From: a virus | IMG/VR virus record: IMGVR_UViG_3300028399_000018 | Span: 1-36,425 of that record | Reading direction: 5' to 3' (one strand) | Length of the DNA stretch: 36,425 nucleotides | Shown here: positions 1 to 7,070 of the stretch, piece after piece | How positions within the stretch are numbered: position 1 is the first letter of the stretch | Layout of the letters: each line of letters opens with the position of its first letter | The notes under the pieces: generated by a model | Told to the model about the DNA's origin: nothing | Seen by the model: only the letters and a program-made list of their open reading frames with translations | Database searches by the model: none | Made by a program: the position numbers and the translations under genes

Positions 1-177
1 CAATTCATTCAGCCTTTCGTTTCTTTCACGCTCCTGCTTGTAGGACTTCGCTAGAATCTCCGCCGACATCCGCAGCTCTGCATTCTGCTGCAGCAGATGT
101 TTAATATACAGAGCACCCGCCACGATCACTGCAATCAATATCAGATAAAATTTTAGCTTCCCCAGGATTGCCAGCAT
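1..177 (-). CDS. Rz-like inner-membrane spanin, 3' part cut by window edge
   Basis: This is the N-terminal 59 codons of an i-spanin. One membrane segment lies at about residues 8-25 and is followed by a charged coiled coil. A complete version of the same gene lies at 35382-35828, with near-identical sequence beyond about residue 20. The start ATG follows an AGGTGA ribosome site directly after the stop of the Cys-rich gene. In the Rz/Rz1 system the protein sits in the inner membrane and, with the outer-membrane lipoprotein, joins the two membranes in the last step of lysis. The reading frame runs off the window at base 1; on a circular map it continues into the right-end copy. Confidence 0.8.
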   Translation of the reverse strand, partial: MLAILGKLKFYLILIAVIVAGALYIKHLLQQNAELRMSAEILAKSYKQERERNERLNEL

Positions 178-184
178 AAGTCAC

Positions 185-358
185 CTATTCGCGTTTTGGC
201 ATGTACCCTTTACAATGTTCAGGCTTTCTTCTCGACCCCACTTTTTCAAAAAATCCCCACAACTGAAATATGTCAGGGCGTGTTCCACTGTCGATGTGAC
301 GTTTGCACTTTTCTTTGTACGGGCATTTGTCATCGTCGCACATGCAGAAGTTAGGCAT
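185..358 (-). CDS. Small Cys-rich protein in the lysis cassette (57 aa)
   Basis: The 57-residue frame starts with ATG (GGGGAG five bases upstream) and ends in TAG just before the Rz start. It has five cysteines: a CMC pair with two more in the pattern CPYKEKC near the N-terminus, and one near the C-terminus (HCKGY). There is no membrane segment. The Cys/His spacing suggests a small metal-binding fold, but I do not recognise a family. The gene is absent from the second copy of this region at 35829-35836, where the holin-like stop and the Rz ribosome site are fused. That makes it a cassette-like, swappable gene. Its function is unknown; its place between holin-like and spanin genes makes a lysis or host-takeover role possible. 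Confidence 0.7.
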   Translation of the reverse strand: MPNFCMCDDDKCPYKEKCKRHIDSGTRPDIFQLWGFFEKVGSRRKPEHCKGYMPKRE

Positions 359-360
359 AA

Positions 361-570
361 CTACTCCCCTGTATCGTCTGTATTAATGTTTGTTTTGTTA
401 TCAGAAACAACCTGCACAGTCCGCTTAATACCCCACATTCCTGCCGCAGCGCCCACAGCCATCATCCAGGTTGCGCCGTCGATGTATTTCAGGAATAGTG
501 CGACAGTCGCAGTAATAAAGATCGCTGTGCCGAAAAGGTACGTCCTGTTTTTGTCGTAAAACTCGCGCAT
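361..570 (-). CDS. Holin-like small membrane protein (copy 1)
   Basis: The protein has 69 residues with two hydrophobic stretches (about 11-27 and 34-48) joined by a short KYIDGATW turn, and a charged C-terminus. Such a hairpin is typical of small class II-like holins, which open the inner membrane for the endolysin. It lies four genes after the amidase-spanin block begins, and a near-identical protein is encoded at 35836-36036. ATG follows an AAGGG site that overlaps the end of the preceding gene. It could equally be a pinholin or antiholin. The call rests on size, topology and position. Confidence 0.6.
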   Translation of the reverse strand: MREFYDKNRTYLFGTAIFITATVALFLKYIDGATWMMAVGAAAGMWGIKRTVQVVSDNKTNINTDDTGE

Positions 571-827
571 TACTTCACCCTTTTCAAAATATCATACAGA
601 ATACGCCGGTTGTGCCTGATCTCTTTCTTGTTATCGTTGATCAGGTCTTTGAGCGCGTCTGTCTTTTCATAGATCAGTTTACGGTTTTCCTTGCTGTACC
701 GGTGATTCGCCTGTCTCTCGGCCAGGGCATTGCCGTAGATCATGGTTATTGTAGTCACGCCACCAAGCACCAGCGTGGCGAGGTAAATCCAATCTTTGAA
801 GGTAAAGTCTTTGAATAGTGGCCGCAT
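570..827 (-). CDS. Membrane-anchored coiled-coil protein, possible holin/antiholin
   Basis: The 85-residue protein has an N-terminal amphipathic segment, one membrane span (about residues 13-33) and a highly charged helix to the C-terminus. The gene sits between the amidase and the two-span holin-like gene. ATG overlaps the amidase stop region, with GGGGA upstream. This one-span, long cytoplasmic helix layout occurs in some phage holin partners and antiholins. The last 13 residues are repeated, identical in protein, at the extreme right end of the window, where they precede the release-factor-like gene instead. Confidence 0.55.
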   Translation of the reverse strand: MRPLFKDFTFKDWIYLATLVLGGVTTITMIYGNALAERQANHRYSKENRKLIYEKTDALKDLINDNKKEIRHNRRILYDILKRVK

Positions 828-828
828 C

Positions 829-1251
829 TCATATCCCCAACCGCTCGTCTAAAAATTCTCGCACATCGAAACTCGGACAGGCTTTTTTAACTCCCGGAAA
901 GTCGCGATGTCCTAAAATCTCCGCTTCAGGAAAGTCTGATTTTAAAGAACCAAGCAGCTCGAACATTGTTTGAATCTGCTCATTAGTATAGTTCATTTCA
1001 GGCTTTCCGTACTTGCTCACCCCGCCAGCAAGAGCAATGCCTATTGAATGTTTATTGTAACCCTTAACATGCGCACCGATCTTTTCAAGCGGTCTGCCGT
1101 ATTCCAGCGTGCCGTCGCGGCGTATCACGTAATGATAGCCGATATCGCTCCACCCTTTTTCTTTGTGCCACCGCCTTATCTCTTTCACACCGATATCAAG
1201 GTCAGGTGGCGTGGCGGTTGCGTGGATGACGATGTGTTTTATTGTGCGCAT
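829..1251 (-). CDS. Endolysin: N-acetylmuramoyl-L-alanine amidase (Amidase_2 / T7 lysozyme type)
   Basis: The enzyme cuts the bond between the sugar strand and the stem peptide of peptidoglycan. The 140-residue single domain has the T7-lysozyme layout: zinc ligand H10 in VIHATA, GYHYVI at 38-43 carrying the catalytic-type tyrosine, H115 in GHRDFPG, and K123/C125 in KKACP (third ligand). There is no signal peptide or cell-wall-binding domain, so it needs a holin for export. Length is close to T7 lysozyme (151 aa). The neighbours are two small membrane proteins and Rz/Rz1, completing a lysis cassette at the end of the late operon. The stop of the upstream gene overlaps its start (ATGCGC at 1251). 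Confidence 0.9.
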   Translation of the reverse strand: MRTIKHIVIHATATPPDLDIGVKEIRRWHKEKGWSDIGYHYVIRRDGTLEYGRPLEKIGAHVKGYNKHSIGIALAGGVSKYGKPEMNYTNEQIQTMFELLGSLKSDFPEAEILGHRDFPGVKKACPSFDVREFLDERLGI

Positions 1252-1886
1252 TAGTCTTCTGTAAACGGTATTGTACCGTTCTTGTCGTTTATCACAGCCC
1301 GAATACCTGTAATTTTCCCTCCTCCGTCATAGATAATCTTTGCATCACTCATTTTTAACTCATTCAAGTTGAGCTGCAAGGTTGTCTGATTATTTGGCGA
1401 CATATACATAAGTCCTAGCGGTTTGCCCTTGCTGTCTTTCGCCCACAGCATTGTGTTATGTCTAATTCGTAACGATCCTTCGATATCAACTGTTTTATCA
1501 GATCGAATAATCATTGCAAAATCAGGTACGTCACTGTTATCCGGAGATACTGCAAACTCTATTTCACACGGCGCGTCATTTGGACTACCGCCTCCCCAAC
1601 CTGGCGCCGCACGGAACTGAATGAACCCTGCTTGTTGTGGAATATCGCCGCTTTGACCAACTGCAGCGATTTTCAATAGTTCGTCACCTGCTTGCGCGTT
1701 TTGTGGGTTTGCAATCGTGCCCCGTGCGCGGAAGCCCGTGAACTCTGGTGACGTGGCACCGTCGTCGTTATAGTGTTTACAATAAATGATCGTACCGCCG
1801 TGCTTCGCATCTTCGCCAAAAACTTCAAGCGGAATTCCTTGGTTCTGTCTGTATATCTGCACATTTGCGTTAAAAATGTCAGTCAT
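1251..1886 (-). CDS. Unrecognised virion or tail-tip associated protein (211 aa)
   Basis: ATG at 1886 is chosen because GAGGATAAAGAA lies directly upstream; an upstream in-frame start would run through the neighbouring gene. The protein has no membrane segment. It is Gly/Asn/Asp-rich and looks beta-rich, with a C-terminal segment (about 150-211) of repeating short strands like trimeric fibre proteins (…LQLNLNELKMSDAK…). Its central part (TSPEFTGFRARGT) resembles phage tail-fibre proteins that list array-like frames. Position between the tailspike and the amidase suggests a fibre tip or receptor-binding accessory. No enzymatic motif is visible. Confidence 0.55.
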   Translation of the reverse strand: MTDIFNANVQIYRQNQGIPLEVFGEDAKHGGTIIYCKHYNDDGATSPEFTGFRARGTIANPQNAQAGDELLKIAAVGQSGDIPQQAGFIQFRAAPGWGGGSPNDAPCEIEFAVSPDNSDVPDFAMIIRSDKTVDIEGSLRIRHNTMLWAKDSKGKPLGLMYMSPNNQTTLQLNLNELKMSDAKIIYDGGGKITGIRAVINDKNGTIPFTED

Positions 1887-2043
1887 TTTCTTTATCCTCT
1901 TTTTCAACGCCTTCAGGCTCGACCTCGGCGTTTTTAATTGCCTGCAACAGTTCAAAAGCGTGCTCTATGTGTGCGCCGTTTATCGTTGCGTTCTTTAAAA
2001 GACTTAGTAAAAATCCTCTGTGTGTTTCTTTATCTAAAATCAC
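1879..2043 (-). CDS. Small helical protein, GTG start (54 aa), next to tailspike
   Basis: This frame starts with GTG overlapping the tailspike stop (GTGA at 2040-2043) and ends with TGA overlapping the next gene's start by 8 bases. A GGAG site sits 8 bases upstream of the GTG. The protein is a single acidic helix-rich segment ending in an E/K-rich tail. Its size and place directly after a tail fibre match the small genes that many phages keep there, sometimes fibre chaperones, but I recognise no family. Tight overlaps at both ends and a good ribosome site argue that it is real. Confidence 0.65.
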   Translation of the reverse strand: MILDKETHRGFLLSLLKNATINGAHIEHAFELLQAIKNAEVEPEGVEKEDKEND

Positions 2044-3305
2044 TTTGTCACTCCATAGATTCGTATTTTTCCAGAAACAATGTTAGAAGTACCGTCGAAA
2101 TAAAATTTTATACTGTCGTATCCTGTCGTTGAACTGTCTTTTCTGACGCCACCGCAAAAATTACGTATTGCGTAGGCGTTTGCGCCATCTGTATGCGTTA
2201 TATCAGCAGTCCATACAAAAGCTTTCCCTAACGGATCAAATATATTCATTCGTCCATTCAATCCCGCATACCCATTGCCCTCGACATTTGTGGAATTGAA
2301 ACGGTAAGACGAATCAGAGGAACTGTTAGAAGTGCCTAAAGCACCTCCAGCCGTTACTTCTCTAACCCCCCAAGTGTAAAGAGTGTTAAGCCATGTAGAG
2401 CCGCCATCGTTTGATATTTGCGCTCTTAAATTAGTGCCGCCAGCGGAAGGCACTAGTCTTTGAAACTCAACGATGTACTCATCATAAGTTGCATCGAACA
2501 CGTTTGTAAAATCAAGCGATGAACTGCTAGACGCTGTTTGTGTTGAGATAAGAGTTAAACCACCGCCTCCAGAAGATCCGGGCAATGTCAGTGCGTCAGT
2601 CAATGTACCGTTAACCATTGTCCGCAGGATTAATTTCGCGTCTTCTGAACCGTCAGTAGCGTCAGTGATTTGTGCAACAAGTTCAGCGTAGGCTATCCTG
2701 TTCCCTGCTGAATCGTTACCTTCAAACAACACACTGCCGATATAATCATTAGCAGCAGGTGACGCTGAGTCCCTGTATATTTTGACTGTCGGCCCTGCTG
2801 TGGCGTCGGTACTGTCTCCTGAAACCTCAATACCGCCGTCTGATAAAAACTTTATCCTGTTCCCCGTCGCTTCCTTATTTGAAAAAGTAACACCTTCCTT
2901 GATAATCCATCGTCCTGTACCGATCGAAACATCGGAAGCAAGTTTGTAGGTTCCTTCAGGAATGATAATATCAACGCCAAATGCTGCGGCATTTGTAAAC
3001 GCTGTAACCGAATCGTTTGTGTCAGTGTCATCTGCGCCAAAGTCCAAAACAGACAAATCATCAATATCTGTTCTCTTCCAACGTCCTACAGTAACCCCTG
3101 TCGCTTTAACGATTGTCCCGTCATTGTCTGCAGAACTGCTGTCGCTGTTATCCCAATACCAAACGCCGCCTCCTTTGCCTACAGTAGTGTGGCCACGAAC
3201 AAGTACAGTCTTTTTATCGTCAGTATAAACCCCGCCGTCGATCTGGCGAAGGTCCGCAAGTGTATCAACTGATATGTTATAGCCGTAGTCCTTGCAAAGA
3301 CTCAT
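2040..3305 (-). CDS. Tailspike / tail fibre with pectate-lyase-like start of beta-helix
   Basis: The 421-residue protein recognises or degrades the host surface. Residues ~88-120 carry the typical entry motif of phage beta-helix spikes (LDFGADDTDTNDSVTAFTNA), followed by IIPEGTYKL and a short run of helix-like rungs. Before it lies a small domain (residues 1-80) with the GGGVWYWD motif often seen at the base of spikes. The C-terminal ~150 residues (starting TLISTQTASSSSSLDF) form a separate beta-sandwich-like module found at the ends of fibres. ATGA overlap with the upstream gene. The short beta-helix means enzymatic activity is uncertain. Confidence 0.75.
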   Translation of the reverse strand: MSLCKDYGYNISVDTLADLRQIDGGVYTDDKKTVLVRGHTTVGKGGGVWYWDNSDSSSADNDGTIVKATGVTVGRWKRTDIDDLSVLDFGADDTDTNDSVTAFTNAAAFGVDIIIPEGTYKLASDVSIGTGRWIIKEGVTFSNKEATGNRIKFLSDGGIEVSGDSTDATAGPTVKIYRDSASPAANDYIGSVLFEGNDSAGNRIAYAELVAQITDATDGSEDAKLILRTMVNGTLTDALTLPGSSGGGGLTLISTQTASSSSSLDFTNVFDATYDEYIVEFQRLVPSAGGTNLRAQISNDGGSTWLNTLYTWGVREVTAGGALGTSNSSSDSSYRFNSTNVEGNGYAGLNGRMNIFDPLGKAFVWTADITHTDGANAYAIRNFCGGVRKDSSTTGYDSIKFYFDGTSNIVSGKIRIYGVTK

Positions 3306-4285
3306 AGTTTAAACCCCGCGCACAGAATACCTGAAGGCAACTGCTTATAGCTGTACGTGTTGGTGACCTTGATCTTGCCGTCCAGCACCATGTTAAAGAT
3401 ATCCTTCGAGCCAAGTCCCTCGTAGAGAAACAACAACCGATGCGTCTCACGCGGATCGAGCATTACGACCTTCTCGCCTTTCTGCAACGGCGAATGGTGC
3501 CAGGGGTGCGGCTCCAGTTCGCAATCGGCATGCTTGAGTTTAAAATCAGGCTCAATGTGCGTGCGCGGACCATTGCGCACCTGGTCGAGTATGTCCTGCG
3601 CCTTTTTAACATCACCACTGCGCACCAGGTGCAGGTAGTACTCGCGCACTTCTTTAACACCGAGCTCGGCCTCGATCTCACTGACCTCGAGCTTGCCGTG
3701 AATACACGTCGGCCCGTTATTGTGCCAGGTCGCATCCGGCGCCACGCAGGCCGCTATGATCTTCTTGTCTTTAATTTTTAAATAAACGAACAAGTGCCAA
3801 TGGTCGTTTGTCTCGGGATCGCCGTAGGGTGGCGAGGATTGAATGTAGCGTTCGTCGACATAAAACGTCTCGTTTGAACCACTGTCATTACCAAGCCCAA
3901 GCACACCCGCTGCGGTGTTGCCTGCACCAAACTGTATTCCATCGCGCGCAGATGAACTAGTGCTGCTACACGTATACATTGAGTACGTGCCGCCAGTCAA
4001 AGTCAAAGAGCCTGTTGAGCCATTTACAATATTAACACTGCTGCTCGCCGTCGCGGTCTTGATCTCAGCCTGGCCCACGGAACTGGCGCGCATACAAGCC
4101 TGCGTTACCGCCTCGCTGCCTGATGCCTGCTCGAGCGCTGCAGTCTGCACGCGGTAACTGCTGGCGGTCGCATCCCCTTCGACGATTGCCAGCGGGTTTT
4201 TGTAAAACGCGTTCGCAAGATTGGTGTTAAGCGGGCTTTCCGGATCCAGCTCACTGTCTGCGACGGTTGTAAACGTATAGGGCAT
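3302..4285 (-). CDS. Tail-tip or fibre-associated protein (327 aa), unrecognised
   Basis: The first 160 residues are Ser/Thr/Gly/Ala-rich with short repeats and look like a fibre or collar segment. The second half (about 165-327) is quite different: a folded, charged domain with HWHLFVYLKIKD, many histidines and cysteines, and helix-rich ELGVKEVREYYLHLV. The ATG follows an AGG-rich segment and the gene ends in an ATGA overlap with the tailspike. It sits between the tail hub and the spike, so an adaptor or side-fibre role is reasonable. The two-part composition suggests a fusion of a fibre stem and a globular domain. Confidence 0.5.
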   Translation of the reverse strand: MPYTFTTVADSELDPESPLNTNLANAFYKNPLAIVEGDATASSYRVQTAALEQASGSEAVTQACMRASSVGQAEIKTATASSSVNIVNGSTGSLTLTGGTYSMYTCSSTSSSARDGIQFGAGNTAAGVLGLGNDSGSNETFYVDERYIQSSPPYGDPETNDHWHLFVYLKIKDKKIIAACVAPDATWHNNGPTCIHGKLEVSEIEAELGVKEVREYYLHLVRSGDVKKAQDILDQVRNGPRTHIEPDFKLKHADCELEPHPWHHSPLQKGEKVVMLDPRETHRLLFLYEGLGSKDIFNMVLDGKIKVTNTYSYKQLPSGILCAGFKL

Positions 4286-4286
4286 A

Positions 4287-4520
4287 TCAGCCTATAACCT
4301 CTCGTATCGATCTTAAAATCGGCTTACTGCAGACCACCCTATAGCGTTCGCAAAAACGCTTGGCATCCGGCGCGATCTGCATAAAGCCTTTAAAATAAGC
4401 GCACCCGACACAACCTGACTGCACATAGACTTCAGCGAAGCCCTGCTGCAGCGGACAGGGCACAATGGCGCTGCCTGGCACCTCTACATTATAGTGCGTT
4501 TCTGGACGTTTTTGTTTCAT
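4287..4520 (-). CDS. Small Cys-rich protein in tail-tip region (77 aa)
   Basis: The protein has 77 residues with six cysteines (PCP, SGCVGC, FCERY, VVCSK). The CVGC pair plus FCxxxxxVC suggests a metal site or Fe-S cluster. There is no membrane span. The ribosome site AAGG lies six bases before the ATG. The gene sits between the tail hub protein and a fibre-associated protein. Several lambda-like phages keep a small Fe-S tail-tip protein in this region (lambda gpL carries an Fe-S cluster), but sequence likeness cannot be claimed here. No better family match is evident. Confidence 0.6.
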   Translation of the reverse strand: MKQKRPETHYNVEVPGSAIVPCPLQQGFAEVYVQSGCVGCAYFKGFMQIAPDAKRFCERYRVVCSKPILRSIREVIG

Positions 4521-4531
4521 GTCTTACCTTT

Positions 4532-6307
4532 TTAAATTATTTTGTAAGCCGGTTCACCGTCTGAAAACACGTTACTGTTCGGCGCGATAAACCCATAACG
4601 CGCACGATTCGCCGCGGTCTCGCTCGAGTAATCGCCTATGCTGTTGGGCGCAATAAAACAGTAACGGCCCGTGTAATTCGACTCGAGAGCCGTGTACTCG
4701 TACTCTGCACCTTGTCTAACTTCTTTACGCTGTGTTATTTCAAAACGCACAGTTGCAGGCTGCCCGTACTCGTCAGTCAATTGCGCTGTCTTGACGTCGA
4801 TCAGATCGCCGACGTCATAGTCATCTTTAGCCGACAGGCGAAACGTGATCAACCGCGGCGGCTCAGAGAACCGGTTCAGCGTGCGGCCCGCCAGGGCGCC
4901 AGCCAGAGCTGTGTTGTTAGCATCGAGCCAGTCGGTATTGATGCGCTTGACCGCCCGGCCATTAGCATTATCGCTGGCCGACGCGCTGTCTACGCTGATC
5001 TGCGTAATGTGGTAGTTTTTAAACTCGTCGTTATCGAGTGGGTTGCGTTTAGCGAAATTGACCCAGACTTCGCTCACACGTCTGGCGTCGTCACGCTTGA
5101 TTTTAATACTGTCGCGCACAAAGTGGTTGGTATCGTCGAGCACTTTCAACGGCAGATTCGCAACTGGCGGCGAGATGCTGATGAGCTTGACCTGGGCATC
5201 GACCTGGTGCCAAAACAGATTCACATAGCCAACTTCGACAAGCTGGTCGAGCAGCTTACGTACACTGGTGGGTTGGTGGATCGTGCGCGTGAAATTGTGC
5301 GTCTGCAGCCAAAGCTGTTTTTCCGTGTCCCAAAGGTCCGGACTGGTCGTCGAGTTGTTATAGGGCAGGTAAGCGTCATCGAGGCCTGCCTCGTTTTTTA
5401 AAAGATCGTAGATGATATCGACGATATTGACATTATTGTAGACCTTGCAAAGCTGCACCGTGTCGCCGGCAGAGTGGCTTTCGGCAGTTGTGTTGACTGT
5501 CGCACGTGTGACGCCTGTCAGCGTATCGCCCGATACGCCAGTGTAGTCGATCAGCTCCTTGCCTATACGCACGCGAGATCCACCGACATACTCGCTGCCC
5601 TGCCCCGTCTGCAACGTCAGTGTAGTTGTCGACGTATCCATATCAGCGGCAAGCTTGCCGGAGCTGGCCGCCGGCACCTGCACTTTATCAAAATTAGTTT
5701 GTGCAAGAATGTCTTTGCCGGTTATCGTTACAAGGCCCTTACTGTTTGGGCCCTGTATGTCGGTAATGACAAACGTGCGCTTCTCAAACGCCTCGCAATC
5801 AAACGGCTCACTGTAATAGCCGGTGTAGACTATCAAAATACGGTCCTTGTAGTACTTGTTACGCGCGAGAAACTTGGTCCAGAATGTGCCCTGTGTTTCC
5901 GGCGTATAGCTGCGGCCAGACACGTACGGGTCAACACCGCGATCGTGGTGGCGGAAGTCTTGAAACGTCAACGTGACGCTGCCAAGCGAGCCAATGCCCT
6001 TACCTGGTTCGATCGCCGTTGCTTTGAAAGTAGGGCTGCCTACCATGCACGGATAAAAAACGTTACAGCCTGCAATGGCAGGCAGTTTCGCAGTCGGTGA
6101 GCAAAAGAAGTACGGCTTGCAGCCTTTGCGATAGTTCGTCTTGTCCTGGCAGGTTGCAAACGTCTTGAAACAGCGCAGCGCAGCGGGCTGTACAGGGCTC
6201 GGCTGACATGGCGCAACGTTGTATTCCTCGAGACACGTGTCCATTTGCAATTCAACAAACGTAATCGGCTGTTTGCCAGGCTTTTTTCGATTCGTCTCGA
6301 GGCTCAT
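4532..6307 (-). CDS. Large tail-tip / baseplate hub protein
   Basis: The 591-residue protein is encoded right after the distal tail protein (ATGA overlap). ATG at 6307 has GGAG seven bases upstream. The first 90 residues hold nine cysteines including CFKTFATCQDKTNYRKGC, a pattern seen in the Cys-rich start of hub proteins of uncultured siphoviruses. The middle (about 195-270) has a beta-domain with GGSRVRIGKELIDYTGV, and the region to 510 resembles the hub ring domains (ISISPP… NVRFEIT). The C-terminus repeats FIAPNS three residues apart in two arms of about 25 residues (YCFIAPNS…, YGFIAPNS…). It likely forms the base of the tail at the tape-measure end. Confidence 0.6.
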   Translation of the reverse strand: MSLETNRKKPGKQPITFVELQMDTCLEEYNVAPCQPSPVQPAALRCFKTFATCQDKTNYRKGCKPYFFCSPTAKLPAIAGCNVFYPCMVGSPTFKATAIEPGKGIGSLGSVTLTFQDFRHHDRGVDPYVSGRSYTPETQGTFWTKFLARNKYYKDRILIVYTGYYSEPFDCEAFEKRTFVITDIQGPNSKGLVTITGKDILAQTNFDKVQVPAASSGKLAADMDTSTTTLTLQTGQGSEYVGGSRVRIGKELIDYTGVSGDTLTGVTRATVNTTAESHSAGDTVQLCKVYNNVNIVDIIYDLLKNEAGLDDAYLPYNNSTTSPDLWDTEKQLWLQTHNFTRTIHQPTSVRKLLDQLVEVGYVNLFWHQVDAQVKLISISPPVANLPLKVLDDTNHFVRDSIKIKRDDARRVSEVWVNFAKRNPLDNDEFKNYHITQISVDSASASDNANGRAVKRINTDWLDANNTALAGALAGRTLNRFSEPPRLITFRLSAKDDYDVGDLIDVKTAQLTDEYGQPATVRFEITQRKEVRQGAEYEYTALESNYTGRYCFIAPNSIGDYSSETAANRARYGFIAPNSNVFSDGEPAYKII

Positions 6308-7068
6308 TTTGTCACTCCAACACACGGTAATTTAAAAGTCATGTGCAAGCCGGACTCATGCGTTGGCGGCGGTGGCGGGCCATCGATGTGCGCGTAGACT
6401 GTTTCATTGATATAGTTCGTGGTATCCCAGCAAAACAGAAACGGTTTCTCAATCGCGTGATCGAGGAACGGTTTTAAAGTCGAGCGGACATAGGTCGGAT
6501 CCAGGACACCTGGCTGGGCAATCTCGAACTTCTCACCCTTCGCGATCAGCGTACTACCAAGCAGCAGGCCGCCGATGCTTTCTTGATTTTGGACATTGTA
6601 ATTATACGTCATGTTTGGAATCGGGAATCCAGGCTGCATGCCGTAGGGCAAATCGAGCCTGGCGCCGCACATGAGCTGCGCTATCTGGCCAAGCGTCTGG
6701 CCGGCAGGCACGTTAAAATTAAAACGGTACTTGGTACGGTTCTGCTGCGTGAACACACCGAATATAATGTTGTCGTTGCTTGGCGTGGCGGCCTGTACGA
6801 CCTGCCAGGCTGAGCCGTCCCAGTATTCAAACGAGTACGGGTGGCCGTCGGTACCCAACGTGTGACCGACAATGCCAAAGTAGTCGCACGCCTGGTTCGA
6901 TGCGAATGACACCTCAAACGTTGCAGGGCCTGTTGCTGACGGTTTCCAAGCATCATACAGCCACCAATCATAGGCATTGGCCGCATCAAAGTTTGTGGCG
7001 GCGCTCGAGGCCGTGACAGTCGCGCTGCTGTCTGTAAAGAGGTTGTTATACGCAATCGTTGCTGCCAT
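6304..7068 (-). CDS. Distal tail / minor tail protein (254 aa)
   Basis: The protein begins with a domain (about 10-130) like a galactose-binding or F5/8-type beta-sandwich (TNFDAANAYDWWLYDAWKP, YDFGIVGH-like strand, then FEYWDGSAWQVV). The second half is a tail-type beta domain. Position directly after the tape measure and before the hub matches a distal tail protein. The likely start is ATG 7068 (an upstream in-frame GTG exists at 7071). No strong ribosome site is seen, which fits translational coupling with the tape measure gene, whose stop lies at 7071-7073. Confidence 0.6.
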   Translation of the reverse strand: MAATIAYNNLFTDSSATVTASSAATNFDAANAYDWWLYDAWKPSATGPATFEVSFASNQACDYFGIVGHTLGTDGHPYSFEYWDGSAWQVVQAATPSNDNIIFGVFTQQNRTKYRFNFNVPAGQTLGQIAQLMCGARLDLPYGMQPGFPIPNMTYNYNVQNQESIGGLLLGSTLIAKGEKFEIAQPGVLDPTYVRSTLKPFLDHAIEKPFLFCWDTTNYINETVYAHIDGPPPPPTHESGLHMTFKLPCVGVTK

Positions 7069-7070
7069 CA

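Larger units (their letters stand above)
1..610. repeat. Left copy of diverged terminal duplication (lysis region)
   Basis: This segment is homologous to 35652-36425. The first ~110 bases match exactly, then differences appear. The holin-like gene is roughly 85% identical by eye, and the last 38 bases match again with one difference. Between these blocks gene content differs: this copy has a 57-residue Cys-rich gene after the holin-like gene and no release-factor-like gene. It could be the overlap of a circular or permuted genome assembled from two strains, or a real duplication. Confidence 0.9.

Noticed and set aside
4712-5401. 229-residue plus-strand open frame
   Set aside because: Antisense to the tail hub gene and without a ribosome site or motif.
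5474-6100. 208-residue plus-strand open frame
   Set aside because: Antisense shadow of the hub gene; Cys/Arg-rich nonsense composition.
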